From contig OV884012.1 in assembly GCA_930367205.1 (NCBI GenBank), positions 31,716,796-31,780,795 of the forward strand: a DNA stretch of 64,000 bases, read 5' to 3'. Below the pieces are notes generated by a model, which was not told the origin of the DNA, searched no databases, and worked only from the letters and a program-made list of their open reading frames with translations. Made by a program: the position numbers and the translations under genes. Below are positions 24,801-36,221 of the stretch, piece by piece. This DNA comes from Acanthosoma haemorrhoidale. Lineage: Eukaryota > Arthropoda > Insecta > Hemiptera > Acanthosomatidae. Every line of letters begins with the position of its first letter. Positions within the stretch are counted from its first letter, which is position 1.

Positions 24801-26110
24801 TATAGGAATAGTTGTAATAGGTTTTTTTATGTCTTTACTTTTTTAATAATAAAAAGGCCATTAAGCTGAGCAATAAAATTTAAGGTCAGAAGTACTCTTT
24901 TTTGACATTGATTTATTAATATTGTTTTTTAAAACTCTATTTAGGTATAAACGGGTGTTTGATTGGACGAAATTGTATAATATAGGTTATAAATTACACG
25001 AGATGTTCGTTTATCTTCAAAAGTTTTCTTTGCCAAAATTACGAGTATTAAAAATAATGATATCAAAACTGATAATTTCTAATCTCTGTGTAATGGAGAG
25101 ACAAATTTATCCTTAGTGAAATTGTTATAATTTTACACGGTCCTCGTTGTTATATTGTTAAGGGCTGAGCGTCGAGTGCTGTTCTTCTCCAAAATTTTCT
25201 ACGACATCTGTGTTAATAAGTTGTAAATTATACGCCGGCGAAACCGGCTTTGTTTCCTGTAATTTTAATTTCTGCATTTATTAAAAATTGTACCAAATGT
25301 ATTTCCGATTTTAATTATTAAGTGGTTTATCTTTCAAATTTTGACGTTTTTAATGTTTGCCTAACTACCTGAGGATGACAGAAGTGGCCTGTCAAATGCT
25401 AGTCAAATGGCAACGAAAGAAAAGTGATGTTTAAAACCAATACTCTAGTACATTCTTCACTTTCCACAAATTTCGTTTACTTTAATTTTAAAAATGGTAA
25501 TCTAGCTCATTCACGTACAGTACGAATAATAGCAGAGGAACTACTCATCTTGAAGATTGCACATGTTCTATAGCATATAGTAGAAAAGAGGAGAAACTCT
25601 AGCTGATCAGTGAAATCGAGAAAGGCTGTAAAAGAGCGCTCAAAGGCAGATTGGAGATCTGGTCTGTTGATGACCCCGCGGATCTGATCCTCCTGGACCT
25701 ATAAAGGCCCTCGCTGTGAAATTGAAATGAACTCGAATCCCTGCTTAGCATCTGTCCCTGCTAAGTGGATGCAGTGAATTATTTAAAGGAGCCGTATAAT
25801 TTCTTTTCCTTGAGGTGCTTTTTTTAGTCTATTTTATGATAAATATTCAGGTTACAAGATTCACATCAAATTATGGTTGAATAATAGTTAAAATATTTGT
25901 TACAGTAAACTTGCAACTTTCCCTGATACGGGAGTGAATAAATTTGAAATTAGATCTCATCCAATATTAGAACAATTTTTTTCCTATATCCATTCAAATT
26001 ACATTTTGTTATTTTGTTTCAAGTACTTTTCATATTTTTACAGGCAACTTAAGTCACGCTGTGTAATGCCAAAAATTTCGCTGAACTCATTTTCAAACTT
26101 TAAAATATAT
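15850..26110. other. Long AT-rich stretch without recognisable genes
   Basis: About 10 kb of strongly AT-rich DNA. Open frames are short and lack domains. It contains a tRNA-like segment (20308-20378) and a G10 run (22242-22251). The minus-strand frame at 23780-23968 has somewhat higher GC but no recognisable domain or clear splice borders. This is probably intron or intergenic DNA. Confidence 0.5.
20308..20378 (+). repeat. tRNA-like segment, possible SINE head or tRNA relic
   Basis: GCACAGTTGGTAAAGC fits a pol III box A / D-arm. TCTGA-ACGGTAT-TCAGA folds as a 5-bp anticodon-like stem with a 7-base loop. GGTTCCGTGATTC is a degraded box B. The loop base preceding the anticodon is C rather than T, and no clean acceptor stem is visible, so it is not an active tRNA gene. 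Confidence 0.35.
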
Positions 26111-26876
26111 GGTACGTTCCCGCATTACCTTTACCACCTGCCGCAGTTCCTTCTTGACAAAAGGCTGACATAGGTAAAAAGACAAGAAATCAACAGACGC
26201 ATTGGACAACTATACAGACTACTTCAAACGACATCCCATCTCTCAATAGAAAATAAATTACTAATTTACAAAGTTATGCTTGAGCTATATATAGTATAGC
26301 TCATATATAAGTATATGGAATAGAGAGCTATGTGGGATGACAAAAAAGCATATCCAATCCAGTCCTGAGAACGATAGTAAATGCCCCTTATTACGTTAGC
26401 AACAAAACCCTTCATAACGACCTTAATATACCCTACATTCTTGAACTCATCCCTTCCAAGTTTATGAAATTCCACAGTAGCCTTTCCAACCACCAAAATC
26501 CTGTAGCACAGTCATTGTACTGCGCCACTCATCCCTATTATCCTCCTCGGAGATTAAAGCGGTATTGCCCTCTTAACCTGCTATAAATACGGGACAGTGG
26601 GATTCATGGCAATGACCAGTTTCTCCAATCATGTCCTGAGCGTCTGTGGCTCTGAGGCTCTTGGTCAGCCTCCACTGGCTCGTAACCTTTGACGTGGCTG
26701 ACAGGGGAGCGTGAGGGACTTCCCAAGACTCCGCTTCTTCTTTCGCATGCAAGGGAGGTGACAACCATGTGGATTGGGGGGGTCTCGGGGCTGTTTGTAA
26801 ATACCGTATGATTGAGAACATTTATCATAATTGCTTATTGCCCTATAAGGCAGATTGTGATTTTGTTACAATAAAG
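26111..26876 (+). mobile_element. Family J Jockey-like LINE, 5'-truncated (RT end to 3' UTR)
   Basis: Begins in the RT C-terminal region (CGCATTACCTTTACCACCTG matches the CSHMTFTLC region at 7170). It continues through the RTIVNAPYYVSN-equivalent near 26375 and a complete 3' UTR ending in CAATAAAG at 26876. A 23-bp hairpin (GAGCTATA/TATAGCTC) near 26280-26305 is absent from sister copies. Frameshifts around 26180-26350 make it non-functional. Confidence 0.85.
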
Positions 26877-29800
26877 AAGAATATGCCATCAAATTTGTAA
26901 ACAGTTGGTTTAAACTTTATTTCTTACATTAACTATATAGAATAATTAGGTTTACACATGACAACAAAAAAAAAATGGGATTTTAGCCCAGTTCCTTATA
27001 AAACCATCTATGTAATACTCAAAGTCTTAAATTACATTAATAAGTCGTAGTTCACAAAAGCCTTAAAACATAAATTAGCAGACGACGAAAAAGAGTACAT
27101 AATAATGCGAACCACTCAGTTTTTGAAACTTTTTAAAACATGTAAGCGAAACTTGTTCCAACAAGGGGAATCTTTTCCATTCTGACGTTCAGCCTGAAAT
27201 TCAATTTGCAGTTGTTTCATTTAACTCCACTGAAAGGCTGAAACCAAGCATTAAAAGTTTTGCTGGATGCTCACTTTCTACCGGGTAAAGTTTTAAACAG
27301 CTTATGATAGCTTACGTGGGATATCCTGAAAAAAAAAACAAAAAACTTTATAAAACAGCTTTAATTGTTCTATAAAGTAATTAAAGGCTAATCGCTTATA
27401 AGTGTGGTGTCATTTCTATTGGTGTATTAGGATACTGCCGTTTAAAAGTACACCACTTTCCTTAGAAAAAGGATTACTAATTTTTAGGTTTTGTGGAGTT
27501 TTATTCAAAACAGGAGCAATGAAGTTTTCATCCATTGTGTCTTTACCTTCATCTAGTACTTGTTCAAGCTATAGCTATGAACTTTTGAATGATGGTCTCA
27601 TTTGATAAAATGTAGTTAAAATAGTGTAATCTTATTAATAGTTGTAACATTAATTTAATTATTTAGTAGTGTATCAAATTAAAGACGTTATAATCAACAA
27701 TATGAAATTTTTGTTTCATTAGTTTAAACTATAACCTCAAAATCTCATTAAAACTGTTAGCGACTTTCACTAGGCTGGTGTTTTTATTTTTAAAGAAGAA
27801 TGATATGGTGAATGGTAGTTGCAGTTTATGATCCAATGATAAAAAAAATAAATAAATCATTATTAATAACTAGAATTGTTTAAAAAGAATTTTCCTCCAT
27901 ATTTAGCAAGGGTACTAAACTCCAATAACTCTCCATCCTGATTGATAATTAATAATACGTGTTTTGGCTTATGCGGGATGTAATCACATTAATACTATCA
28001 GCAAAAGTGTAAATTTTTGTTCACAACCTTCATTTCTTTAGTAGAGGGAAACTATTTCGTATGCAATTGTTTGTTAATTGATGCCCAGAGAAATTTGAAA
28101 TAAAAACACTCTCACCTCATAACTGTAAAAGGAATGGACAATTATAAATTATTAAATCAAATTAGCAACGTATAAAATTAAAGATTTCTATTTCTTACTA
28201 AATAATATGTATGTTCGTTGTGGCTTTCGCGTGCTTTTATTACAAACGTTATTTAAACTTTCAATTTTTACCGCAATGAAACTCCATCAATTTTCCACAC
28301 AAGTCTGTTTCATTGATTGCCTTCTTTATCTGTTTTTCTTCTATTTAAAATCTCTACAAACTACCGGTGCAAACAATTCTGTTCATTTTCAGAATTATCA
28401 CCATTATAATAACAAATATGCTTCATTAGGAAGCAGATTCATACTCTCTTATTTACTAAAGAAAATCGGTAACAATTTCAATGAAAAATTATAATTGACA
28501 TTTTTACAAAAAATATAGGGAAACTTTTCGTTAGAGGAAGTTATAATGTTAGATAATAAAAAAAAAAATCATTTGACGCGTTGCAGCATATTTTGAAATA
28601 TTAATGTAACTAAATTACTTCCCAAAGGTGAAATACTACGGGGGAGTGGATAGGTAAAGCCCTTACCGAACAATAAATATTGGAAGCGTGCCCAATACAT
28701 GTACCGGATTTCTACTAACGACTGCACAGCCCTCTCCACCTGTCGACGTTTATTCGACAAATAACCTAGTGCTTAGTATCAGAGTTCTTGCTATGTTATC
28801 GGTAGAAATGTGTCATTTTTTATTTGTGTCTCTTTATTGGCCTCCGGAACTATCGGGAAGTAAAAAGAGTTTTGGCGAAACGACGATTTTTCGTCATACC
28901 TCCCAAGACGTATAAGCAGTTTTCAGCGCATTTTCGGGCAGTTTATGACAACAAGCTCTCAATTTGAAATATAGGAATGGGGAAAAATAAGATGGAAATT
29001 ATTTGAGTGAAAGGGATCGTTTTACTAGGAGGGACCTATTTGAAGGTTGGGTGATGGATTATGACAACATATTTGTAAGTGAGGTATGTAAAGGAATACA
29101 GAAATACTGAAATAGAACAGTAAAACTTATTTCAAATATTTTCATAAATCCAAAACTAATACCGAACACTTAGTACACTCAAAGCACCAATGAAATTTTT
29201 GGCTGCACTCCAGGAGAACAACTTCCTAATCGTTGCCTAATTACTTCTTTTCGTAGGTTCAATGATACAAACATTAGGATCATATTTATATTTTTGAATA
29301 TATTTTTATGCGCCTATAATATACTTATAACTTTATATATTATAAGTTTATGTATTTTATGTAAATGTTTTATCATAAATTTTAATTCTTGAGAAAAAAT
29401 GGAAACTTTTTTTCAATATTCATGAGAATATCCAGTGTACTTAATAGGGAGACTACAGTAACCCAACTTTGTCCGTTGAAGGACCGACAGCAGGTGACTC
29501 TTGAATGATATTGGTGAAATGGCAATATGGAGTCGTGAAGGATTATGGTGACTTAGCTAATACGGCTCTTAGCAATTAGTCATTTTTATTGCATTGTAGT
29601 CAGCTGGGGGACAACTGTGCCCCACGCTCCTGACAGTGTTGAACAGAATATTGAAAATTAACGTCACTAATATTTAACACTAATCAGCAGCGAATAAGAA
29701 GCATATTTTTCTGTTACTGGATTCAATGTTCTCATTACTCTGTTTCTGAATTTATAAGAATTTCTGAGTCATTTAGCTGTAAGGCGTAATCGGTAGCTAT

Positions 29801-30047
29801 ACAAAACTATTGAGTTTAATCTGTACGCCCACTAAGAAAATAAATTTAGCCTCTTTGGCTAAAGATTCATAACCACTCCCCTGGATATTTAAACTAAAAC
29901 ACTAAACCACTATTGTGAAATGTATTAGTAGGAAATGTTTAGTCAATTTAACATTGTGTATATGAGTACATTGGTTATAGAAGATATCAATTACACAGTC
30001 TGTCAACAAATCAGTATGCATTCCACACGGGCTTGGGTTTTCAACAG
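26877..30047. other. AT-rich non-coding DNA
   Basis: No recognisable gene or repeat. Open frames of 60-95 codons (for example 28207-28494) are AT-driven and lack domains. Confidence 0.5.
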
Positions 30048-30164
30048 CTCTGATTGTCATTGTCAAGTTCTACTTCAACGAGTTGGTCGGAACGGACACC
30101 CGTCTGATGGCCATGATCAACAGCAGCGTGGGCTATTTGTGTGTATCGTATATTTTTCATAAGG
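30048..30164 (+). CDS. Putative internal exon of a membrane-protein gene
   Basis: 117 bp bounded by an acceptor (GGGTTTTCAACAG, exon begins CTCTGATT) and a donor (CATAAGG|GTAAGG). Read from the second full codon (phase 1 in, phase 1 out) it gives 38 open residues, from LIVIVKFYFNELVG to GYLCVSYIFHK. It has hydrophobic segments at both ends around a short polar turn (TDTR). Third-position usage (AAC GAG TTG GTC) is far GC-richer than the flanking DNA, which suggests selection. I do not recognise the family. It could be one exon of a multi-pass membrane protein whose other exons are distant or outside the window. Neither a start nor a stop codon is within it. Confidence 0.5.
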
Positions 30165-31228
30165 GTAAGGATAAAGATGCCTCACTCGGTGAATAATATG
30201 GCCGTATTTCACTTTCAAATAATGAAATCCCTAAAAATTTAAACAATTAGTAAGTGTATATACAAAATCATACAGCCAGTGGTTAGGGTTATGGGACGAT
30301 AATGGCCCTCTTAACTTAAACAAACTCAGAATGGCAGAGTCTCTGCATTCTGAATGTTTTCCATTAAGGAACTTCTCAGCAGCCTTTTCAAACAGGAAAA
30401 TGGCTTCAACTTCACCATTGTCTTCCCCCATTGTTTAGAACTTTTCCAATTTCTTTTGATAATACAAATAGGGCCTCTTCATGATCCATAACTTAATTCT
30501 ACTTACAATCAATTCTACCCTTGAGAAGCTTGAAGAAATATGATTTTACCTTTAAAAAGAACGACCAAATATTTCGTAAAAAAAAAATCAGAAATAAACT
30601 TAACACAAGATAAAATAATTGATAATTTATACGAGAAATGGCAACGTGAGATTTTCCCTCACAATTAAACATAATCCTTTCAGATTCGAAAAGGGGTTGG
30701 AGAGGTCAGGCTTCCGTTTAGGTGTGATTACATGATTATCGCTCTCAGCCCATGTTTCGTACTTCTAAGTTCTGGCACAAGAAAACTTTTATGGAAAAAG
30801 TCCGTAACGTGAGAGATTCTTGTGTAGCTAGTGCTCACGTCAAGTTTGCTTTAGTAAAGCAGTTTGATTTTATTTGTTTTCTAAGGTTTTTGTTGAGCTT
30901 TATTAGATCTATTCATAATGAGTTATATACGTTCTTCGATTATCATTTGAAATCATGTGAGTGAACTGAGGATGAACGCAAAAGAATAGGTGAACTTGAA
31001 GATGAGCCGATTTCCTTAAAGAGAGTAGGTCAGAGAAGGTTTCTATCCACCATAGAGAAGGAGAATAAAATAACAAATTAATTGTGGGGTAAAGGCAATC
31101 CAATTTGCCCCTCACTTACTAAATATACATGCCAGAAATGTATTGACGATTGATCACTTTGATATAATTACGATTTTAGTGTGCAATAATTTAATTATAT
31201 GATGACACCTTACTACAATTAATCTAAA
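30165..31228. other. Non-coding DNA, presumed intron of 30048-30164 gene
   Basis: No domain recognised. The minus-strand frame at 30231-30431 is discussed under rejected items. Confidence 0.4.
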
Positions 31229-31233
31229 CTATG
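31229..31233. repeat. BEL/Pao target-site duplication, left copy
   Basis: CTATG directly abuts the left LTR. The same CTATG follows the right LTR at 37441-37445. Five bases is the usual size for this superfamily. Confidence 0.9.
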
Positions 31234-31823
31234 TGTTTGGAATTTCACCAGTTGAAATCGCAACCGGCAAACGAGGCGACTGATTCGAGAAACTAATTAG
31301 CCTGGGGATAATTAGCTATACGTTTGAGTTTTAAGTGGACTGTAATTATTTGAGAGTCTCGTTAGAGAAATGACAATATCAAATGTAAACACAGTAATGC
31401 AAATTCCTACCTGCTTCGATGTGACGACAGCGTGCGAATCTCCCTTCTTGAACTCCGATAACCTAGAGATTTGGGCCCAAACTCCAGATTTATCCAATAC
31501 CTGTCTGCGTTTAATCTGAAATGTCGCTTCTCCAAGACTGCGTACTAGTGATTTGAATAATGACTAAACAAAGATAATGGCGTTGAAAATACGCTTGAAA
31601 AACAGTGTGAAAAATGATAACTGTTGAAGACAAAAAGAGACGCTATAATAATGAACATGAAAATTACCACCTGAGAGACAAAAGTGGGGAAAAACGCTGA
31701 TCGAGCCGGCAGGCAGTGCCAGCGTCTGTGATTCACAGAACTACCGAATGGTTTCGGGTAATTACTTATTGAATAGCAAATTCAAATTAAAATGAAATTA
31801 AGTTTACGCAAATGGCGTAAACA
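31234..31823 (-). repeat. 3' LTR of BEL/Pao element
   Basis: 590 bp. On the plus strand it begins TGTTTGGAATTTCACC and ends GGCGTAAACA. It matches 36835-37440 except for a missing 16-bp piece (after ATTTATCCAA) and one T/C change near 31718. The missing piece is flanked in the other LTR by TCCAA repeats, so it is a short-repeat deletion in this copy. Confidence 0.95.
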
Positions 31824-31834
31824 TACCGCCCACC
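31824..31834 (-). promoter_or_regulatory. Possible polypurine tract of BEL/Pao element
   Basis: The minus strand reads GGTGGGCGGTA just before the 3' LTR, at the place where plus-strand DNA synthesis is primed in this superfamily. The tract is short and interrupted by T. Confidence 0.4.
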
Positions 31835-32017
31835 AAATTAGAGCAACTAATTTCCGGGTTAAATGAGAGCTAACACATATGAAATAGCATGATCTACTTG
31901 AGAGTTTATGTACATGATTGAGGAAACAAGGAATAATGAGAATGGAAACGTTAAAGGGGAAAAGGTAAAGAAAAAGAGAAAGAAAAAAAATGAATAAATG
32001 AATGACAACTGTGAAAC

Positions 32018-35000
32018 TTAGGCCTGAGAGTCAAGGGGCACAAGCCGATTGACGGGCCGAACGAATGAACCAGATGGGTTGCGTATGGTGACAACCCGTG
32101 TCACGCCATCAGCGCCGGGGTGAAGGGATTCTACCCGAGCCATGGGCCAATGAAGAGGAGAAGTTGAGATTCCCTTGATGAAAACAACATCGCCAACAGA
32201 AATTTCCTTGGAATGACGATTCCATTTATGGCGTTGCATGAGGGTGTTGAGATATTCGTGAGACCAGCGATCCCAAAATTGTCGGGAGATCTGCGTGATA
32301 GCTTTCCATCTTTGGGTGAGCGAACATGATGGCGATGGGGGGATTTCTGGACGGGCTAATAAAGGAGCACCGATTAAGAAATGTCCAGGGCTGAGGTAAT
32401 CGGATGCCTCGAGAGGATCTGATAAAAGAGGGCACAAAGGTCGGCTGTTAAGGATGGCTTCAATACGAGCAAAGAAGGTAAAATATTCTTCGGAAGTGAA
32501 GCAAGTATCTGCAGTGATACGGCTTAGAATGGTTTTGACGGACTTGACATCTGCTTCCCAAATACCGCCGAAGTTTGGAGCAGAGGGAGGGTTAAAATGC
32601 CACTGAATGCCTTGGGAACTGAGGTGCGAAGTGATTTCAGATGAATGATCGCGCATGAATACTGAAGCTTCATTTAAGACGCGGTTGGCGCCAATAAAAT
32701 TGGTTCCTCGGTCCGACAAAATGGACTGAGGTAGACCGCGACGTGCTATGAAACGATCTAAGGCGGAGAGAAATGCAAAGGTGGATAGCTCGGAGGAGAA
32801 CTCCAGATGCAATGCCTTGGTGGTCAGACACACGAAAAGGCATAAATAACCTTTGGTAATGGGGACCTTACGCAGTCGCGAAGACTTGACGTTGAAAGGG
32901 CCAGCATAATCGACGCCCGTGTTGATAAAGGGACGGCCTGGTGTCAGGCGGACCGACGAAAGATCTGACATCAATGGTTGAGGCGAACGCGCTCTGAACA
33001 ATTTACATGTGCGGCATGATGAAATTACCGAACGAATCAAACTGCGCAAAGATAGGATCCAATATTCGGATCGAATGTGCGCCATACAAGTGGTGGGACC
33101 AGCATGAAGGCATGTCAAGTGAGCATGACGTGATATCAGATATGACAAATGAGCTCGTTTGGGCAGCAATATTGGGTGTTGAGCTGGATAACGCAACTGA
33201 GAACGCGAAAGTCTACCGCCCACCCTAAGAACACCGGCTTGATCCAGAAAAGGGGTTAATGTTTGCAATGACTTGGTGTTTTGTTGGGTCTGAATACGAG
33301 CTATCTTGGCGGAGAAATGGATGGATTGAGTGGAAGTGACATAATATTGCATGGCAGCTTGTAACTCGGAAACCTTAAGGTCACCCTGAGTTCGATACGC
33401 TGATGCTGCAATGCGAGCGTTGGTTGAGAAACGCAAGATCCAACCCAGGACTCGACGTGCTCTGTTTAATGAAGAAAATCGGGTAAGCAAATCGTGCAGG
33501 AAATTGCTGGATGAGACTGCCACCAATGAGACGGGATTGGTATTGCGTAACTCAGGCAGCTGCTCAGTGTGAGCTGAGGAAGGTTCAAAGGCGTCAGGCC
33601 ATGGAATTTGAGGTTGATTGGCGAATTCAGGGCCAGAATACCACAATCTTTGAGAGTCAGGAGTGACAAATTGCTCAGCTGTAAGACCTCTTGAGGCCAA
33701 GTCAGCAGGGTTCTGGTCGGAAGATACATGCGACCAAGAGCGATTAGAAAATGGAATTTCATTTACGCGGGAAATGCGATGAGCAATAAAGGTTTTTAAA
33801 AGATGAGGGGAAGTGTTGATCCACGAGAGTACGATCTGAGAATCCGAAAATAGACGGACGGTCTGCAAAGGGGAAGGATAAGAAAATGTCAGCAATGAGC
33901 AAATAAGCCCGGACAGCAGCAGAGCTGCACATAACTCCAAACGAGGGAATGACAATGTTTTGAGAGGAGCTACACGAGTTTTGGCCTTCCAGAGAGTACT
34001 GACGCGAGAATGAGCGGTTTCTGAACATAAGTACACTACGGCAGCATAGCCGAGTTGAGATGCGTCGGCGAAGCCGATAAGGCTTAATGAAGCGTCATTA
34101 GGTTGTACGATATGTCGTGGTATACGAAGGTTACCAAGAGTGCTCATGTTGTGAACGAGACGAGACCACGATTGTTGAAGTGTCTGATTGATGGGTTCAT
34201 CCCACGTAAGGCCAGACAACCATAATTGTTGTAACATAGCTTTTAATGCAAATGTGACTGGAGCATTAAAGACAACACGAATTTTCGGACCTTGATTGGT
34301 CTCTTTGGTTACAATGTGATGGGGTATAACGTATGTTGAAGCAGTGGAGGCAGGTTCCATGTGGCCTGCTGACAGATAGTCAGACATGAACATTTTATAT
34401 TCAGCAACAATTGAGCCATGTTTGGCTAAGCGGTGCTCGAGTCGGGATACTGATGCTCGAGCTTGAGTGACGTTGCAGCCCAATGGGGTTGCACTAGGGT
34501 GAAATGGCAATGCGACGGAATATCTGCCGTCAGCATTGCGTCTAAACGTAGAAATGAAATGTTGTTCAGCAACATCATCCAAGGGATTGGAGATGGAGCC
34601 TTGATGGACGGATTCAACGTCCCAAAATGCGGTGAGTTGCTTGTCCACTTCAGTAGTGGATAACAAGGAAATGGTAGAGGGGGTCGGATTCATGATTTGA
34701 ATCGGGCCTACAATGATGTGTCCAAAAATGGTGCCAATGGAAATGGGACCATGCTGAATAGGCCGAATGCCAATTTGAGTTATCAAGCGGGGAAACACGT
34801 CAGCCCCCAATAAAATGTCAATTTTATCGGGACGATGAAAATGAGGATCCGCTAAACGAAGACGGAAGAACCGTTTTAGGTTTTCCTTTGGGATTTCCAT
34901 GCTAGGAAGTTGGTGTGCAATGGTGTTGATTACGGCAACACAGAGAGAGAGTCGTTTGTTGTTCAAACGGGAAACCAGTTGGATATTGACCAAACCTGTT

Positions 35001-36211
35001 GACAATGTATCGGAAGAACCTATTCCGGATACAGCCATGTGATTAGGAGAAGTAGGCAAACGCAAGTTTTGCACTATACACTTGTTAATGAAGGACACTT
35101 GAGAACCGGGGTCAATGACACCACGGATGGGATAAATAGAACCAGTACAGTCGGTTATGAAAGCACGAAATGTGCCTAAAAGGGAATGAGCACGTTCCTG
35201 AGTGGTTGAACTAGCAGCTGAGCATGAAAGCACTATTGGTGCAACACTGGGATTTTCAATTGATACCGATGGAGCTGGAATGGACATGGCAGAAGTTGAC
35301 GGGGTTGCTATTTGCTGATCCGAATGTAATAACGTGTTATGCCGTTGGGAATGACATTTCCGGCATGATGATGTCGATGTGCATTTGGACCGCAGGTGAC
35401 CACCAAGGCAATTGAAACAACGCTGATTCTTTTTCAGGAGCTCATATCGAGCTGAAATAGGTAATTGCTGAAACTTGCTGCATTGTGACACATGGTGATT
35501 GTGAGAGCAGCAGAAGCAGGAAGCAGGGGGTCTAGCTGAGCGGTTATCAACGCTTGCATGGGAAGTCTGAGCAATATACGAATGAGATTTGACAGCAGTC
35601 CGAGGTTTAACACTGGGTTCACCAATTAACTGGGTAGTTTCGATGGTTTTGATCTGTTGATTGACAAAATCCAATAAGCTTTGGAAAGTAGGTACAGTGG
35701 TGGAATCATGATTTAGTTCAAAAGCATGTCGAGATTTAGAATCCAAATTTTTCAGTGCTAATGACACTAGCAAAAAATCGCTCAAATCATCAAGTGCCAA
35801 GGCTTTGAGAGCATTGGCAGAATTTTCGTGAATGGTCATAAAGCCCTTGAGGTCAGACAATGAACTGGATTTGGCAGTGGGAAAGTCAAGTATGCTTTTG
35901 AGGTACATGTGACCAATTTGTCTCGGATTATTGTACCGGGCAGTTAGAGCATCGAATGCCAATTGGTAATTATCTTCGGTTAGATGGAATGAAGCAATGA
36001 CAGAAGCAGCTTCATCGATAGTGGATGTTTTAAGATAATGTAATTTGGCAATATTACTTAACTGCGGGTCGCGATGAACCATGGAATTAAAAAGCGCAAA
36101 CAAATTAGGCCAATCGGACAATTTGCCATTGAATTTAGGAATCTGAACTTTTGGCAGATGTGGATTTGCTACAGATGGGACGTTTGCAACGGGATTGACT
36201 TCAGCGTTCAA
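32018..36211 (-). CDS. Gag-Pol polyprotein of BEL/Pao element, RT core deleted
   Basis: About 1,400 residues, continuous. Domains in order: gag DUF1759-like (from PKVQIPKFNG, residues 20-190), three Cys/His knuckles (CFCC..H..C, CFNCLGGH....C and CRKCHSQRHNTLLH, residues 232-305), and protease with catalytic motif IDPGSQVSFI near 367, where DSG is more usual. The extreme start of RT (KIRVVFNA) follows, with an abrupt join near residue 651 to PVTFALKAMLQQLWL, a segment normally found after RT. RNase H comes next (FADAS, LELCAALL, SDSQIVLSW, NPADLASRG). Integrase has a Zn region ending CRTC, D in VDYAGPF near 1102, D in LSDRG near 1164 and E in WEADVK near 1218. A DUF5641-like tail closes it. 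The first residue given is a frame border (TTG), not a proven start. The frame reads upstream into the end of the gag-start ORF. Confidence 0.93.
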   Translation of the reverse strand: MNAEVNPVANVPSVANPHLPKVQIPKFNGKLSDWPNLFALFNSMVHRDPQLSNIAKLHYLKTSTIDEAASVIASFHLTEDNYQLAFDALTARYNNPRQIGHMYLKSILDFPTAKSSSLSDLKGFMTIHENSANALKALALDDLSDFLLVSLALKNLDSKSRHAFELNHDSTTVPTFQSLLDFVNQQIKTIETTQLIGEPSVKPRTAVKSHSYIAQTSHASVDNRSARPPASCFCCSHNHHVSQCSKFQQLPISARYELLKKNQRCFNCLGGHLRSKCTSTSSCRKCHSQRHNTLLHSDQQIATPSTSAMSIPAPSVSIENPSVAPIVLSCSAASSTTQERAHSLLGTFRAFITDCTGSIYPIRGVIDPGSQVSFINKCIVQNLRLPTSPNHMAVSGIGSSDTLSTGLVNIQLVSRLNNKRLSLCVAVINTIAHQLPSMEIPKENLKRFFRLRLADPHFHRPDKIDILLGADVFPRLITQIGIRPIQHGPISIGTIFGHIIVGPIQIMNPTPSTISLLSTTEVDKQLTAFWDVESVHQGSISNPLDDVAEQHFISTFRRNADGRYSVALPFHPSATPLGCNVTQARASVSRLEHRLAKHGSIVAEYKMFMSDYLSAGHMEPASTASTYVIPHHIVTKETNQGPKIRVVFNAPVTFALKAMLQQLWLSGLTWDEPINQTLQQSWSRLVHNMSTLGNLRIPRHIVQPNDASLSLIGFADASQLGYAAVVYLCSETAHSRVSTLWKAKTRVAPLKTLSFPRLELCAALLLSGLICSLLTFSYPSPLQTVRLFSDSQIVLSWINTSPHLLKTFIAHRISRVNEIPFSNRSWSHVSSDQNPADLASRGLTAEQFVTPDSQRLWYSGPEFANQPQIPWPDAFEPSSAHTEQLPELRNTNPVSLVAVSSSNFLHDLLTRFSSLNRARRVLGWILRFSTNARIAASAYRTQGDLKVSELQAAMQYYVTSTQSIHFSAKIARIQTQQNTKSLQTLTPFLDQAGVLRVGGRLSRSQLRYPAQHPILLPKRAHLSYLISRHAHLTCLHAGPTTCMAHIRSEYWILSLRSLIRSVISSCRTCKLFRARSPQPLMSDLSSVRLTPGRPFINTGVDYAGPFNVKSSRLRKVPITKGYLCLFVCLTTKALHLEFSSELSTFAFLSALDRFIARRGLPQSILSDRGTNFIGANRVLNEASVFMRDHSSEITSHLSSQGIQWHFNPPSAPNFGGIWEADVKSVKTILSRITADTCFTSEEYFTFFARIEAILNSRPLCPLLSDPLEASDYLSPGHFLIGAPLLARPEIPPSPSCSLTQRWKAITQISRQFWDRWSHEYLNTLMQRHKWNRHSKEISVGDVVFIKGISTSPLHWPMARVESLHPGADGVTRVVTIRNPSGSFVRPVNRLVPLDSQA
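34250..34268 (-). other. Deletion junction replacing the RT core of BEL/Pao pol
   Basis: The minus strand encodes VVFNA directly joined to PVTFALKAML. In BEL/Pao proteins several hundred residues of RT, including the palm and YVDD box, separate these two landmarks. The join keeps the reading frame, so the downstream RNase H and integrase stay translatable. Confidence 0.85.
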
Positions 36212-36221
36212 TACTGAAGGT

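Noticed and set aside
30231..30431. Minus-strand 66-residue frame (MGEDNGEVEAIFLFEKAAEK...), with a possible GT donor after its middle
   Set aside because: It looks mildly coding-like, but I found no convincing acceptor, domain or partner exon, and it lies on the opposite strand to the better exon next to it.
33007..33228. Plus-strand open frames inside 32018-36211
   Set aside because: These are shadows of the minus-strand BEL/Pao gag-pol frame.
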